DNA of 64,000 nt from Chlorops oryzae (GCA_020466095.1 CM035807.1:24613881-24677880); one strand, 5' to 3'; positions 11,811 to 25,703 are shown, numbered from the stretch's first letter. The notes: a model not told the origin generated them from the letters alone. Translations and numbers: made by a program.

Positions 11811-14800
11811 ACCTGATTGCGATTCATTCGTGAATCAATGAAATATCTGATTTTTTGAAGTGGTTACATCCCTTAAAGTGGTTCATCGAGGCTTATCAAG
11901 GGGTTCAAAAATCATTAAGGGCGCAATTCAGACTATGATAAAGGAAGTTTAATTTTTTTTAGTTCAAAATTAAAGTATGTTAAGAGTTATTGTTCGATTT
12001 TCAATTTAAGTCTGTGACAAAGGGAGCGAGCGCACATGAAATATGTCCTGGGACATCATCACGATGAATGTGGGCATCAAATGTCATGTTGAGAAATTCA
12101 TACTACTATTTCGTATGTTAGAACACTTTTGATTACATATTGCAGAAGCTTTTTGTGTTAACATATTCAAATACTCTTTGTAAGGATCAAAATGAAGTCG
12201 GTTTAGATATTTTAGCACAATAAGTTTCACATTGTTGCACAAAAGCTAAAGGTTCTGTTTATGGCCCATATAGAAAAGACTGCTTATAGCTCCACGAATA
12301 TTGAGAGATTTGTATTTAAGTATGAAGGACTAAAAAAGGAAAAAATTAAATTACAAGAAGCATTTCTCTCCCGGGAATATGGGGAACAAATAAATTATTT
12401 CAACTTGGATACAAAATACTGTAGAAGCTTCAGAAGCAAAGTATATGCTAGCAAGCTGAGCTAATGAATAAAAAAGTTAAAAGATTAAAATCGTATATGA
12501 AAGTCGGACTTGAATTCTTTAATTTTACAGAGGGACTATGAAAATGAAATTATTCCATAGAAAATTCTTGAAGTTCAAGGTTTGGTTTCCTTAATAAAAA
12601 AAGGTATTCATTTAATTTATTTATACCACGTAAAATACTCTGTTCTTTTATGTTGAAAACGGCAAACAAAATGAATTGTCCACGCTTCAAATAAACAAAT
12701 GAGGAAGTACAGCAATGTGTTCTTGATTAATTTTGAAGTCATATCACCATTGAGTAATTGTTTATCGCTCATAATAAATTCTAATTCAATATACTATATT
12801 GACAGCAAATGTCAGCGATAATATCGGATGAAAACACGTAAAGTTCCATAAAAGGATATTTTCCATATAACTTCGATTTATTTCTTATCGAATAAAAATC
12901 AATTTTTATTTAATCAAATAGAAAGCTTTTCTTTCAGCAATTCGATTCATATACCTACCTACGTTCATTCGATACATTTCCATAGTGTGCCTTTAATATT
13001 TTGAATATCCTTCAAAGCGTAATAATCCAATGTGTTTCGTTCCGCGCACACATATCTACATGAAACAACACAATCCCATACGAGGAGCACATTCCCCGAA
13101 ACTCGGACAGAGCGAGTACAACGCCATAAACAATTTAACTCGTTACTCATACGCAGTGTAGGCCGCCGGCCGTTGGCCGCAGGCAGTGTTGTTGGACAGC
13201 TAAAGCAAATCCATGGTGGGGAGTGTAAACAAGTTGAACGGAAGTGCAATGATGTCGTGGTTTTTTGGGCGTATGTTAAAGTTCCGTCCTAATTATCATG
13301 TATACATGACTATGTAATGCGGCATGTGTGTGCGCTCTTCTGGTCTATGTACAAACTTTTTAAGACACGTATTTACCATTTTGAGCGTAACACGCGCGTG
13401 TGGTTTACTTTCTGTAACAAGCACCGTGTACACCTTTGCCAGAAAGCGGAGCATTTTTCGCTTATTCATTCATTTGCGAGGGTGATTTCAGCTATTAAAC
13501 GTGTTCCCGTTATGCTGTCGTGCTATTTCATTTCTATTTTATTTGGACTTTTTCGTTTGTTCATGAATGAAGTTCTCATCAAAGAGTTTTTACGTTTTCT
13601 TTGCACATACATATGTATATGTATGTTTGTAGTAAGGTTTTGCTTTCTTCCATTTGGTTAGGGTCCTTTTTTTCAAGTGATTTTATATGAAATTTTTGCT
13701 GCATTTTTGCTTTCGCTCGACAGCGCGTGATTTTAAACTATTTGAAAAGGTAAGCGGAAAGGCGAGCAATAATGAGAAATTTGTTTGGCATGTGGCATAA
13801 TGTTTTATTTTATTTATTCTTTTTGTTTTATGAACAAAACAGTTGAACAGACGCTTTTATGGCGTGCGTTGTACCTACATTTTTGTTTCCACTTCAGCTG
13901 ATATGCGTTGGACTCATTTGGGCTTTATATATTTATGACTGAAATTTATTACCGCTCAAGTGATTACGACCCCGAAATGGAATTGAGTCGCGCTTGAAAT
14001 ATTCCTTGAATTCTTTCCGTGCCACTGAATGCTTCTAACATTACCTTTACGTGTATTTGTGTGTAAAGTAAAGTCATTACAATGGCGTTAGAAACTATAA
14101 GTTCCTTTTTAATTGCCGACTGTGAAATTCAAGTTATACAGTTTTTGATTTCGTTTTTATGGGTGAAATTAATGCAGTCCAAATTGTTTTTATTTGTGTT
14201 AGCTGTAAAATAATAATATATAATTCCTGTGTAGGCTAACACTCGGAGCCTTTAGCAAACAATTCCTAACTCACGACGAGCTAAGGTTCGAGATAAATCT
14301 GAATTCCTCTCTTTCATAGGGAAGTTAGAGGGCATAATAGAACAGATAAACTAATGGGACCAATTGTCACAATAGATATGAATAAGGGTCGCAGTGCCTC
14401 CGATCCACCAGGGGGAAAACCCATAAAAAAAATTTATAATAATAATAATATTTTTAACAGATATAGAATAAACGTTAGAAATATAGAATAAACGCAGCAG
14501 TCTTAAGATATTAGAAACGGTATCAACTTGGCCTGAAGCAGTTTTAGTAAAAATTGGAGTTCGTGAAGTATACGGAATTTTCGAATTATTTTAATGAGAA
14601 TTAAAGAGTTTTAAATCGAGAAGGAAAAAGATAAGCATTTCGTTTTTAGTATCGAAAAGCTTTATGTTTTTCAAGGGGATGGTATAGTTTTAAGCTTGAA
14701 AAAAAGCTTGTTTTCATGATTTTTTTGTGGAGACATGAATTCTCCGGAGGCGCCTCGAAAAAAAGTTGGGTTGCGCTGAACACGATACAATGTTAACGGA

Positions 14801-17800
14801 TCATCTGAGAGAAGAAAGAAAAACATGTTTTGGAAATGAAATTGATGTCCCGAGGTAACATCGTGGCCCTCTTTTTTTAATTTTTTGGTACTGTTTTGAA
14901 GTAAAAAAATGCGATTTTCGCCTCAAAATTGAGGTAAGTTTATTTTTTTAAATAAGCAAAAAAAGGGACACGATGTTAACTGCGTGTTTATTAGTAGAAA
15001 AATATAAAAAAAATTATAAATCGATCGGTTAAGTAGATTTTAGACTTCAAAAAAGTCGTTTTCCACAAAATCCATTTAAAGTTTTTTCCCCCGAACAAAT
15101 GCAGGTGGGCCGATCGCTTTAAAACGCTGTATCTTCGTAGCCGCTAGCACGATTTTCTTGAAATTTATACACAATACTCTTAAAATTTTGAACATTCAAA
15201 AAAAAAAAAAATTAAAAATCGACCGAAAATTTTTTAAATCTATACATCCCCTCAATAAAAGATTGTGCATCGAAGATCCTCCCATCATTTCTATCGTTTT
15301 TAATATAAATAATTGTAATAATGGGGAATTCCGCGAGAAACGGTCCCACCGGTGTCACCCATGACAGTCATTCCGAGCGAAAATTGCATAATTTTAATGC
15401 CCAACTATTTTTAAAGGCTTTCAAAATCTAGAATGTTTTTAAATCACGTCCTTTTTCTTCAATAAAATGAGCTAAAACCTAAAAAAATAAGTGCCACAGG
15501 TGGAACAGTATTCATGGAATTGTCCTAATATAAATGAGAAATTAAATTTAAATTTCATTACTTGTTCTTTGGATGCCAATCGATAAACGATGCAGCCCGA
15601 AAATATTAATATTCGGAGTAGTCAAGCCTCAGAAATACCAACAACAATTGTTCTTCGATAGATGATATGACATTTGATTCCGCTTCCTTCCGACTGAAAA
15701 TAGCATATTAAGTCGGACTTCTAAATTTTAAATGTTAAACGTCATTCATTTTCATTGTCTAATGAAAATGTCCTTCGGATTGCGCGCGCTCTTAATCTAA
15801 AACAGTCGACCTTCAAATCATCGGAAATTTCATGGACTTGTTTTAAGCTGACATTTGGTTTCTTTGTCGCATATAATAATTTCAAAATGTCTCTTAGTTA
15901 TTATTGAATTTTTTCTTTCTTCATTTCATTTTCATTTTCATTGTTTTGTTTTTTTGTGGCTTTGTCGATGACAACTGGAATATCGATGAAAAAGCATTTG
16001 TAGCTCATGATGTCGCTGTGCATTTTTTCCAATCGATCGCTTGAGCAGTTTCGCTGTGGAAACCTCGTCTCGCCTGTCATATTCAATTTCGATGCTCTCA
16101 TATTTCCGTTTCATGTTCTTTTATTTTGAATAATTTTTGGGTTTGAAATTTCATCGCATGTTCACGTTTTGCTTTCGCTGGCGACTTTACATAAGACAAC
16201 TTTCCATGGCGCCAGGAATACTTTGTGCGTTCGTAAGTCTCAACTGATTGTTTTTTCTCTTTTTTTTTCTTATTGAATTATGCGCGTCACGTTTCAGGCA
16301 GAAAAAAAAAAGACGACGGCAGTATATGTCAAGAAAGTAGTCGTATTTTGTCAATTTTAGTGGGTGTTTTTACAATAATATGATCCTTTCTAGTTCTGCA
16401 CACTGCTGTGCTATGTGTTGTTATGTGCTTTGTTATTGTGCTGTGCTGTGCTATGCGGTGTAAGTGATGTGTCATGTCGTGGCAAAGACGGATTTCGGCA
16501 AGCTCACGCGGATGCGTACTGTGTCGGGACATGTGTTCAGTGCATGTTCAACGGAAATGTTTGTTTACAATTATGAAACGTACAATTTGTCAAGCGAGGA
16601 TATGCCGTTACTAATGCTATTTTTGGGTGCGTGTGTGTGCGTGTGTGGATAATCTTACTAAGTAAACCAGTAAATATAACTAGAATTAAAAAAGAAAAGA
16701 AAATATATCACAGAAGACTGACAAGAAAAGTATATTCTTCGATGACAGAGGGATTATGGAGCATTAAATGCCTTTAAAAAAAATGATTATAAATAGCGAA
16801 ATCCTGCTGTGAAAGATAGACATGGAATGTCACTTTTGTCAGATTCAGACAGATTGTATATTAGGAACACTTAAAGACGCAATTTCATCTACAGTATCGC
16901 TGTGTTTTTGCTCTCAAACATTTGAAAAGTTTCAATACATATGCTATGCTTGAATGAAGCCAGTTTTGGTAGTCAACCATATGTGCTCCTTCCAGGACGT
17001 ACTACTGGATTGAAAATAAAATCATTTGTTGGCAAACACTGGTAGTTTTGGCAAGGAAAATGCATAGAAATAAAAGACAAAAGTGATCGCTTTTTCGTTA
17101 CTCCTGAAAAAAACTTCAATTGAAAAACTATAAGTTGAAATTTAATTCTATTAAGAATTACGGAATTATAGGTATTGGCTTTGAGAGGAATGTGTGAAAT
17201 TTTAGCTTTCCATTTGTCCCACCTTTAAAAGCTTTTTTTCTTATCCAAGGTTTGAACGATCTTCGAAGAACTCAGACTAAAAAATCATGAAAACCAAAAA
17301 ACTTGAACAGAAGACTCTGGTTCAAGTCGTTAAGGAACTGTAGAATACCCTCAAGGCAATCAATCGCTCACATTAACGCAGTGTCGAAAGAGTCTACGTT
17401 TAATTTTTATTTACTCTACACCTTCTGGTTCTTATTTACTGCCCTGAAAATGTCCTTTAGTCCATTATTTCCCACAGCCGAATATTTGCTCTATAAAATG
17501 TTATAAAAACGTTGACACAACATTAAAATTTGACGTGAAAGAATTTGTGGGAAGCATTTGCCAGCATTCGAAAAACTTCAATCCCACAAGTATTGAAGAG
17601 ATGCAGAATCGTAAATATTTCAAAAAATTTTTCAATTTTTATTTATTATTCCAAATAAAAAATCATAAAAATTTCTTGCAAAAATATTTCAAATTTTACG
17701 ATTATTTCGATAGCTGAAAAAAATGAAAAGTTTTTCCTTACGGCACTTGTTTACAATATTTCAAAATCTATAAAGCAATAAAATTTCTTTGTGCAGTAAT

Positions 17801-17916
17801 AGAAAAAAATCTGTCAACAGGAAAAAATGCTCAAAAATAATATGAACAATATGGTATAATATTCAAATGATATTTATATCCAGAGAGCGTTAAAAATAGA
17901 GATATACAGGGTGCTC
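11811..17916. other. Non-coding DNA with old repeat-like segments, no gene seen
   Basis: 13030-13290 is GC-richer (CCGCCGGCCGTTGGCC near 13164) but carries no recognisable domain. 14700-15260 has the look of an old dispersed repeat (GGGACACGATGTTAAC and related phrases recur on either strand around 14772-14975). A pure AAT run lies near 14437. Confidence 0.5.
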
Positions 17917-17992
17917 CAAGCTCAATAGATCAAAATCAAGGAGGTGATAGGGGGGTCTAGACGGACCAAAAATCGTATGGGAGGGGGGTCCA
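17917..17992 (+). repeat. Left arm of a large inverted repeat (foldback-like family)
   Basis: About 75 bases including GGGGGGTCTAGACGGACC and AATCGTATGGGAGGGGGG. The complement of 19152-19228 contains the matching GGGGGTCTAGATGGACC and AATCGTATGGCAGGGGGG with roughly three-quarters identity. The arms are separated by about 1.2 kb that includes the Harbinger-like MITE. No clean target duplication was found, so this may be a foldback element or two head-to-head copies of one repeat. Confidence 0.6.
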
Positions 17993-18087
17993 TCTTGAAC
18001 TAGAGGCCGGAAAAGAATTTATCTAAATTGGGGAGCCTACTTTTGGGCGGATATGTAGAACCAAAAACACTATTCCAAAATGTTTTA

Positions 18088-18573
18088 TAGGCTTTTCAGA
18101 CATAGTGCTAAATCACGTGATTTAGCTAAATCATTAAAAGCTAAATCACAACTGTTCACACGAAGTCGAAGTAATATAAGTTGACAGCTATCAGCTGAAA
18201 AATAGAAGAAGGTGAACACTGTTTGCTTGATTTTTAAAATATGAGCGCCAATATGGACTTTGGAAAGTGGTCAATTGTTTTTTACAATTTTATGCAATTA
18301 AATAATATTTTGGAGCTGATGTTCAGTGATAACAGCGATTTGGAAAACATTGAGATAGAGATGTGACAGATGTTTTGTTCAAAACTATCGATATTTCGAT
18401 GAAAACGCGGGGTTACATATCGAGTTTGTGTAATTTAGTGCGTGATTTAGCTTATATCACGCCAAATAGCGTGAATTAGTTTGACATTTTTTGTATGGGT
18501 AAATTACGTGATTTAGCTCTAAATCACGAATGAATGCTAAATCACGTGATTTAGCCTATGTGTGGAAAGCCTA
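18088..18573 (+). mobile_element. PIF/Harbinger-like non-autonomous element (MITE) with residual ORF
   Basis: A 486-base element flanked by TTA on both sides (18085-18087 and 18574-18576), the PIF/Harbinger target duplication. Terminal inverted repeats of about 60 bases start TAGGCTTTTCAGACATAG on the left and TAGGCTTTCCACACATAG on the right complement, followed by arrays of the palindromic unit CTAAATCACGTGATTTAG at both ends. Between them a short frame, 18241-18366, begins ATGAGCGCCAATATGG and encodes 41 residues ending LELMFSDNSDLENIEIEM; an acidic start like this resembles the N-terminus of Harbinger proteins, but it is too short to be functional. The element lies within a larger pair of inverted arms (17917-19228). 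Confidence 0.75.
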
Positions 18574-19151
18574 TTAAATATCTTAAATTTGGGAAATTTT
18601 GAAAGTTTCTTTTGACTTTCGGTAGTTTAAAATTGTTTTCACACGAGTCAAGCTGTTTTAGTTCAAATTTTTTAATAAATCGTTTACATAATATTTTTAA
18701 TATTTAATACCAATCTAAGCGATTCTGTTTCTCGAGCTGCCTAAAAGTGTGCTCAGGGAATTTGTTTAAAATACTTTTTTTGAGAGTCAACTCAACAAAA
18801 GAATTTTTTTTAAAACCTTTGTTTTGCGTGGACTTTGAGACCAATTATAAGCAACCATGGTTTCTAATTGAAGAAAAAATATCTTAAAGCTTTCGAGAAC
18901 TATTAAAGAAAGGGACTCGATCGTATGTCTTTTAAAATAAATCACTTTAAAAGCTAAAATTACAGTATTTTCGGCTTTGATGGTAGTACCAAAGAAAACG
19001 GATTTGAATTATTTAAAATCGTAGTATCCAGTGTTAAAGGAAAACCGCCAAGCCCTCCATATCATATGCGATTATGAATGTAGGACTTGTAAGTTAAGAG
19101 CACCAGTCGAAAAACCCAAAATATTGTGTCTCTGAACATTTTCAACCCCAG

Positions 19152-19228
19152 TCCCCCCTGCCATACGATTTGTGGTCCATCTAGACCCCCTTTCATACCT
19201 CAATGATTTTCGTCTTTTGAGTTTGTCG
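19152..19228 (-). repeat. Right arm of the large inverted repeat
   Basis: Inverted partner of 17917-17992; see that entry. A weaker third copy in the same orientation as this arm occurs near 24969-25011 (CTCATACGATTTTTTGTTCA...GACCTCCTTT). Confidence 0.6.
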
Positions 19229-20934
19229 CTTTGTCGGAAGCAATGCCACTTTTTGCTATTTAACAAAATATATTTTTGTTAATACCCAGAAATTGGTTTT
19301 GTACAAAATCGTTTTATTGAGTTTCCATTTCGAAAATGCGGAAATTTGGAATAAAAAAAAAACTCGGTGAGTGCCGACCGAGTCTGGCATTACAATACAT
19401 GATAGATTATGCAACGAACCTTCGGGAAAGGGTACCTTGGACGTTAGGTAAGTGGATATGAGAATGGTAGAAATTCAAGTGTCTATTTGCCACGCCCACT
19501 TTTAAAACATTCGAAAAGAAACATTAAGCTTTTTCCCAGTGACAGTTACGTTAGTAATTTTAAATCCAAAATTGAAGAATGCCAAAGAAAAGATTAAAGG
19601 CAAATTTTTGAGTTTCGAGGAAATTGTCTGAGCAGAAAAAAAGTTTGACGCTGATTTCTTTAAATATTTTGCAGAGTCTATTTCGAATTTCATCAGGGAC
19701 GCCGAACGGATGAACAATCTGTCAATCGTCATCGATAATGAATTCGTTTGTCCCCATTATGGTGATTGGACGTACATATGTGCTCAGTGTTCAAATAAAA
19801 GTGAAATGTCAATTTATATTATATTCTTAAAAGTGCCGTTAACAAGTAAAGAGTTTCAAATTTCACTGCCAAATATTACAGACAATTATAGATCTTGAAT
19901 CAAGATATACGTACATATGTAGAAGTAAGCACCCTATCATGACCATGCCCTTAATTTGGCAATAAAATTTGCTTTCTTTTCCTTTTCATATTTATTTATT
20001 TAATAAAATTCACACACATTTTCAATACAATTAGATTTTAATTACACGCAGGCCTATCTATTTGTCTCTTCCTGTATTTCCTATGTAAAAGCTGTCATAT
20101 CCAAACCGGAAGCGTCTTTGATTATTACAAATCCAATAAATCTTCCACAGTCGCATGCAGTTCGAAAGCATAATGATGAATGACAGTTCTAATGACATTT
20201 CATCAGGAGGAAAACAATTGGATTTATGGCAATCGGTCGCTTCAATCACGGCAAACAAGTCATATCTGCAACCATTTCCTTTGAACAGTGGTTCATGAAG
20301 ATTTGTCATTCAAGAGACAGTTTGAATGTATGATTGTGTTAGGCTCGACTTGGTGATGCTGATGTCATATGGTTATTTCAGATATGCTGGATGTTGATGA
20401 ACTTTCTCGAGTGACTGATTTGAAGCCGTTCCATTGTGTTTAATTAACAATAAACTAAGTAAATAAGAAATATTCGTAAAAACAAAAATTAAAATACCGA
20501 AAATGAATTCTATAAATATCGAATATACAATCGAATGTGCAGCTTACAAATCGCCTTCAAGAATAAAGCTATAAATAAACGCATGATTTCTGCAATTTCT
20601 CTTCACGCTTTAAAAGGATAATAATAGTCCTCAGCAATCGGTTACTAAATTATGCATTTAGAAAGCCACTTTCCTTTCACCTAAGTTGAAAAGTACCGAT
20701 TGCAACAAACGAAAATACAAACAAAAGAGGTCAACAAAACACCCGCATAAATGGTAATGCAGCAGCAGCACGAAAGCATAACAGTAAACATGTAAACAAT
20801 ATACAGAAAAACTTTGAAGCGCCTAAGCATAGACTATACTCGTTTTCTGTGTTTAGGCGTGAATGCATATCACGAACGAGTGAATAAAAAATCCAGCGTA
20901 TAATTTTTTGCTGCATCTAGGCAAAACAAAAAAA

Positions 20935-21115
20935 ATAAGGCATACTTCAGTGCGCAGTCATGCTTACACTCGCGAGCCGCTCGTTAGAGTCCCACTCAGC
21001 AGCGTGCTGCAGTCGAAACTCGTAAATAAACGGTTAAGGTCTAGCCGCTCAAGCTCACGCTCACGCTCACGACTGCCTGCCACGCTCAACAATTACTTAG
21101 TTTTGAAAACGTGAA
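20935..21115. promoter_or_regulatory. GC-rich patch, possible transcription start or untranslated first exon
   Basis: In an AT-rich landscape, 20940-21085 is GC-rich with many CpGs and a CTTCAGTGCGCAGTC start that contains initiator-like CAGT motifs, followed by tandem GCTCAC units (21051-21070). No TATA box and no DPE in the right place were found. Could be an upstream 5' UTR exon or promoter of the receptor gene or of another transcript; coding is not supported. Confidence 0.25.
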
Positions 21116-22745
21116 AATGGGAACAAAAAATTGAATGCACTTATCACTGGCGAAGGTGTTAAACCGCTAGTTTCTTTGTTTCGAGTGCATGGAGCTTTGA
21201 TTTTTCTCCTTCAAAATGGCGTATAACAGTGTAACGAGAGCAGTTTGGCTAAGTGTGGAATTCTTTTGAGTCGTTGAAAAGATTTTCATATGAATTGTTA
21301 CCAAATAAAAAGATAACAATGGAATTCTTTCAGTTTTGTAAATTTTACAAAATTGGAAATCTTTTAAACTGGGAAATGAACTGAAAAATTTTTATATAAA
21401 TGTAAAAAAATTTCCCATTGTTTTTATGTTCGGAATTCGTGATAACCTCTTTCACTCAACTGATAAAGGTGCTGTCAAGAATATCATATCGAAGAAACAC
21501 CAAAAAATAACTAAAATTATAATGAACAGAAAAATTTAAGTTTAGTAGGGCAATAGGAATTATTTAAATTAATCACCTAAATGTATGCATTTGAATCTTC
21601 CGAATATTTCCGATTCCGACAAATCTGTCTTTTCTTGTAGGTTTGGGGCCATTTCATCAGATTTTGAGGGAGGGATCTGAGAGATTTGCGGATATCTTTA
21701 AAGCGTTAATTAACCTTCACTTATGCAGGCTTTAAGTGATTGTATTAATTGCTTTTTTATTATTCAAGTGCATACCTTTAGGAGCTCAATTTAAATATTT
21801 GTTCTTGCCCTAAAGATTAGTTTTGAAAAAAGAAATGTGAAACACTCACTAAAAATGAGAAAATTTCCCAAACGCATTTCACCATGCTGAATGAATCCGC
21901 CTACTTTCGAACTCCATAACAATCTAAGTAAAATATCTATACAAAGGGTCTGGCGGGTTAAGCAAAGGCATGCGGCATCATGAAAGGAATTTTTAAATTT
22001 TATTGATTTTTCGATAGGTGCCATTTAAAAACACTGTGGAGACCACTTTTTAGATTTTTATTTTGAACGGTCCTTGAAATATCCTGGAAAACCCTCTTTT
22101 AATAAGCCTTTTTTCAAATTTTTATATCTCAACAACCAATTGAGATAGAGAGACGATCTAAGCAGATTATGTTAGATAATAAAACAGGAAAGCTAAAAAT
22201 TTTTTTTTTAATTTTTACACTGAGAAAATTTTTTCACAAATCTAAAAAGAAAAATTTTGAATATTTTTTTCAGTGTATTCCCAGTTTCCCGCCACTCTAT
22301 AATTTGCTTTTAGAAACACCCCTTAGTATTTACTTTCATTTAAAAGAAAATAATATTTCAATGAGATGGCGCAGCAGTGTGATATTCAAACAAATACAAG
22401 GGTACATAGATCCTTCCAGTATTGATATGCTGGGGTAGACCTGCGTATGTGGTACCTACATTTGTCCGAAATCCCATACAAAAGGCATCACTCATACGAA
22501 TTGTAGGACGTTAATTAAATATTCGATAATCCACGCGCTCATATAATTTTTATCTATTAAATTCCCTACAAATTCGGTTTAATTTTGTTTTTCTTTTCTA
22601 AGAGCAGTAAGAATTCCTGCTTACATCATTTTCTTAATTATTTATCTCATCCTAAAGTGGTAGATATTTCTGCATACCTACGCAGTTAAATTAGCAAAAG
22701 AGGGCAAGTGGGTTGTAGTTTAATTTTGTGTTTTCTTATCACATT

Positions 22746-22770
22746 TTATTAAGTTAAGTTAAGTTAAGTT
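22746..22770. repeat. (TTAAG)n pentanucleotide repeat
   Basis: Four to five tandem TTAAG units in otherwise unremarkable AT-rich sequence. Confidence 0.85.
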
Positions 22771-23469
22771 TTTGTTCATGAAAATCTCTTTTTGTTGAAA
22801 CATTATGTCTCAGATTCAGCTACATACATTAATGTGTTCTCTCTGCTTGTCAAAAAGTGGCAGTAAAGAGAAATCCCTTTGCTTCTTCGACGGGTGAAAT
22901 GACTTTAATATGTCAAATCAATGAATCTATCATTTGGTGAATCTTTTTTAAAAAAAAAGAGCCCTTGGTTGCGAAAATCTCGTCCGGATAAGCGATCGGT
23001 TGGGATAGTTATAATAAATGGATTTATTATATGTCCTTAGAGTTCAGGCAACAATAAATTTTCTTGCATCTTTTTATTTTTTTCAGTTCTTCATCCTTTA
23101 AGCAACAAAAGCAAAAAAAAAAAAACAAAAACTGAGAAGAGACCGACAAAATCACCCTGCTGTTTCACACGTTTTTGTGAGAAAAAACCAAAATTTCTTT
23201 AAATGATTTAAATTGCCATTTTGAAGGCCAGTGGGATCACAACCACTTTTTCGTAACCTAAGCCCATTTGATTGACATAAGGCTTAGGCATACAAAAGTG
23301 CAGAAAAGCAAGCATACTTCAAGGTACTTTAAGCATTAAAAGAGAAATGTCTCATTTTTTGTTTTACTTTTTCTTTTTCATTCTCTTTTAATTCCACGCT
23401 ACAGTGACTGACAATGCGATTGTTCTTTTCTTTTGTCTTTTTCTTTGTTTATTATTTTTTCTCCATTTT

Positions 23470-23470
<1 letters not shown>

Positions 23471-23502
<32 letters not shown>
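23471..23502. repeat. (GT)16 microsatellite
   Basis: Sixteen perfect GT units followed by TTGTTGAG. Confidence 0.97.
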
Positions 23503-23505
<3 letters not shown>

Positions 23506-24929
23506 TTGAGACCGAAACATTTTTGAATGGCTGAAGAAAGAATATGTTTAATGAAGCGAGGCATATTTTACTTTTGGTTTATTTTTTCATCATTTTCTAT
23601 TGTTTTTATTTTCATTTTTCTTATTATTTTTTTCTTCGAGCACAGTGACAGCTCGTTGCTGTCCTTCAGATTTCTTTACTTCAATTGTTTGCTCGAAGTA
23701 GGCTATTTACGGTGTAAATATATACATGTAAATGTACCGAAATGAATGGACTGCTGCGGACAGGTAAAAAAAATTTTTTTTTGAGAAATCTTCTTTCAAC
23801 AACTTTCCATTTTAAACTCAAGTACAGCATTTTTTCTTATATTCTCTTTGGTTTTATTTCAGCAGAATTTAAAAAAAATTTTTTTTATAAAATTTTTTTC
23901 TCAGTTCCTTTGATTGCTTGTTGCTTCTGTGCGTTTTTGATAGCGAAAGATCCTGCGAGGGATGCGCATAAAATTCCAATTACGAATTACTTTTTAATGA
24001 CGCTATAAGGGCCATTAGTGGACATATTTAAGGTGAAATAGAGTATGATGTGATTTATGATAATTGCGTTTTCGGCAAATTTAATCAAGTGAGAAAAATG
24101 AGTTTTAATAATCATTTTATGTGCTTAACGGCTTTTTCGGAATTGGCATTATAAATTTATGAGCTGATGTGGAGTTTTTTTTTCTTCTTGGTTTTCCCCA
24201 AAAAAATTGACAACGTTGAGAGTTCTGGGGAGGCATAAATTACTTAAATGATTAAACTTCTTATTTTATACCGCAATGAACAAAGTTTTGAAAAAAGCAT
24301 TTGCTGAATTTTTTCAAGTCAAGAAAGAATTATGATATCTAGGGCAACAGAAAATATTTGAATTCACCACCGAAAGGTATGCATTTGAATATTTAAAAAC
24401 CAATTAAAATAATTATAAGACTTAATAAACGGAGCTTCATTAAGGCTCTAGAGATATCCGCACGTCTTTCAAAATCCCAGCTCAAGATGATATTTAATGG
24501 GCAAAACTACAAGCATGAACACATTTGTCACTGTCGAAAATATTAGGAATATTTAAATGCATATTTTAAGGTGGTGAATTTGAATATTTTCTGTTACCCT
24601 AATGATATCGAAAATCAAAAATTATGCACTTGGCAGTGGGTGGGCCACGTCCAAGTTCAGAATAACCATTATTTGTGGGCATGTGTGTTTTCCGGGGTAA
24701 GATCACAAATGAAGTATGGCAAATGTGGTATTGGTTTAACGTTCGGAAAAAAAAGAAAAGCATGTGCTAACAAAACCCTTTTCAAACCAAAATGGCTCAC
24801 AAAGTCAGAAAATGCAAGGAAAGCTTGAAAATTTTCATGTTGATGGGGGAAAAATCCTTGAAAATAAATCCTGCAAATAAAAAATACGAAACTTTTACTT
24901 TAAACACTGAAAGTGTTGCAAATTTATAT

Positions 24930-25015
24930 CTTTCCTTTGTATATCCTCAGGGAAATGTTTTAGATCACCCGCCTCTCATACGATTTTTTGTTCAACATGA
25001 CCTCCTTTAACAAAC
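24930..25015 (-). repeat. Degenerate third copy of the 17917/19152 repeat family
   Basis: Reads CGCCTCTCATACGATTTTTT then ACATGACCTCCTTT, paralleling the right arm CCCCTGCCATACGATTTGTGG then TAGACCCCCTTT. It is followed about 20 bases later by AGCACTTTT, as the right arm is followed by GCCACTTTTTG. Decayed; boundaries uncertain. Confidence 0.35.
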
Positions 25016-25703
25016 CTTATAAAGAAAAGCACTTTTGTACGGAACACCATGCATATTAAGTCATCTTTTGCAAGGACGTTAACGCGGTCTTAGCTGTTCT
25101 TTACCTATCAAAAGGATGCTCCATTTGTGAATTAACTTATCCAGCATGGTAGCCTGCATCATGTATTTCATGATCTTCAAGCTATGTCTATATACTATTG
25201 CCAATGCATATCCACTTTTAATAAATTTAGCTTAACAAATGAAGGATCCCTCTCCATAACAACATAAATAGCTCTAAAAGGGGAAATCCGTTTGTTCCCG
25301 GTCTCTAGGATTTTCAATTATAGCAGCAAGCGAGATTGGAGATGATGGTGTTGATAGAGTGTCCATTTGCCAGGGCACTTAATGTAATGAGGGACAATCA
25401 CGCAATTTGAAAACGTGTGCTCGGAACACGCAAGTACCTACTAAAAAAAATGGGTTGGGACTAAGTCAAAAGGAGGCTTAAAGCGAAAGAAAAGATTCAC
25501 TGGACCGTTGCATAACGTGTATCGCATTGCAAAAAAACTCAACTTGCTTTGTGAGGGGATAATTAAACGAGGCTTCGAAAAACGTTTCACAACATTATAC
25601 TTACACTAAGCAATCCTACTTTATGGTCTTAAGAAATTAATCAAACAAATATCTACATATGTTTATGTACTTAGGACGTGCTTGTAACAAGATATGATGA
25701 AAA

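Larger units (their letters stand above)
19229..24929. other. Non-coding DNA, no gene seen apart from the GC-rich patch
   Basis: Contains TE-debris phrases such as GCCACGCCCAC at 19491-19501 and GGTGGGCCACGTCC at 24639, the GT and TTAAG repeats, and many T runs. No supported coding sequence. Confidence 0.55.
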
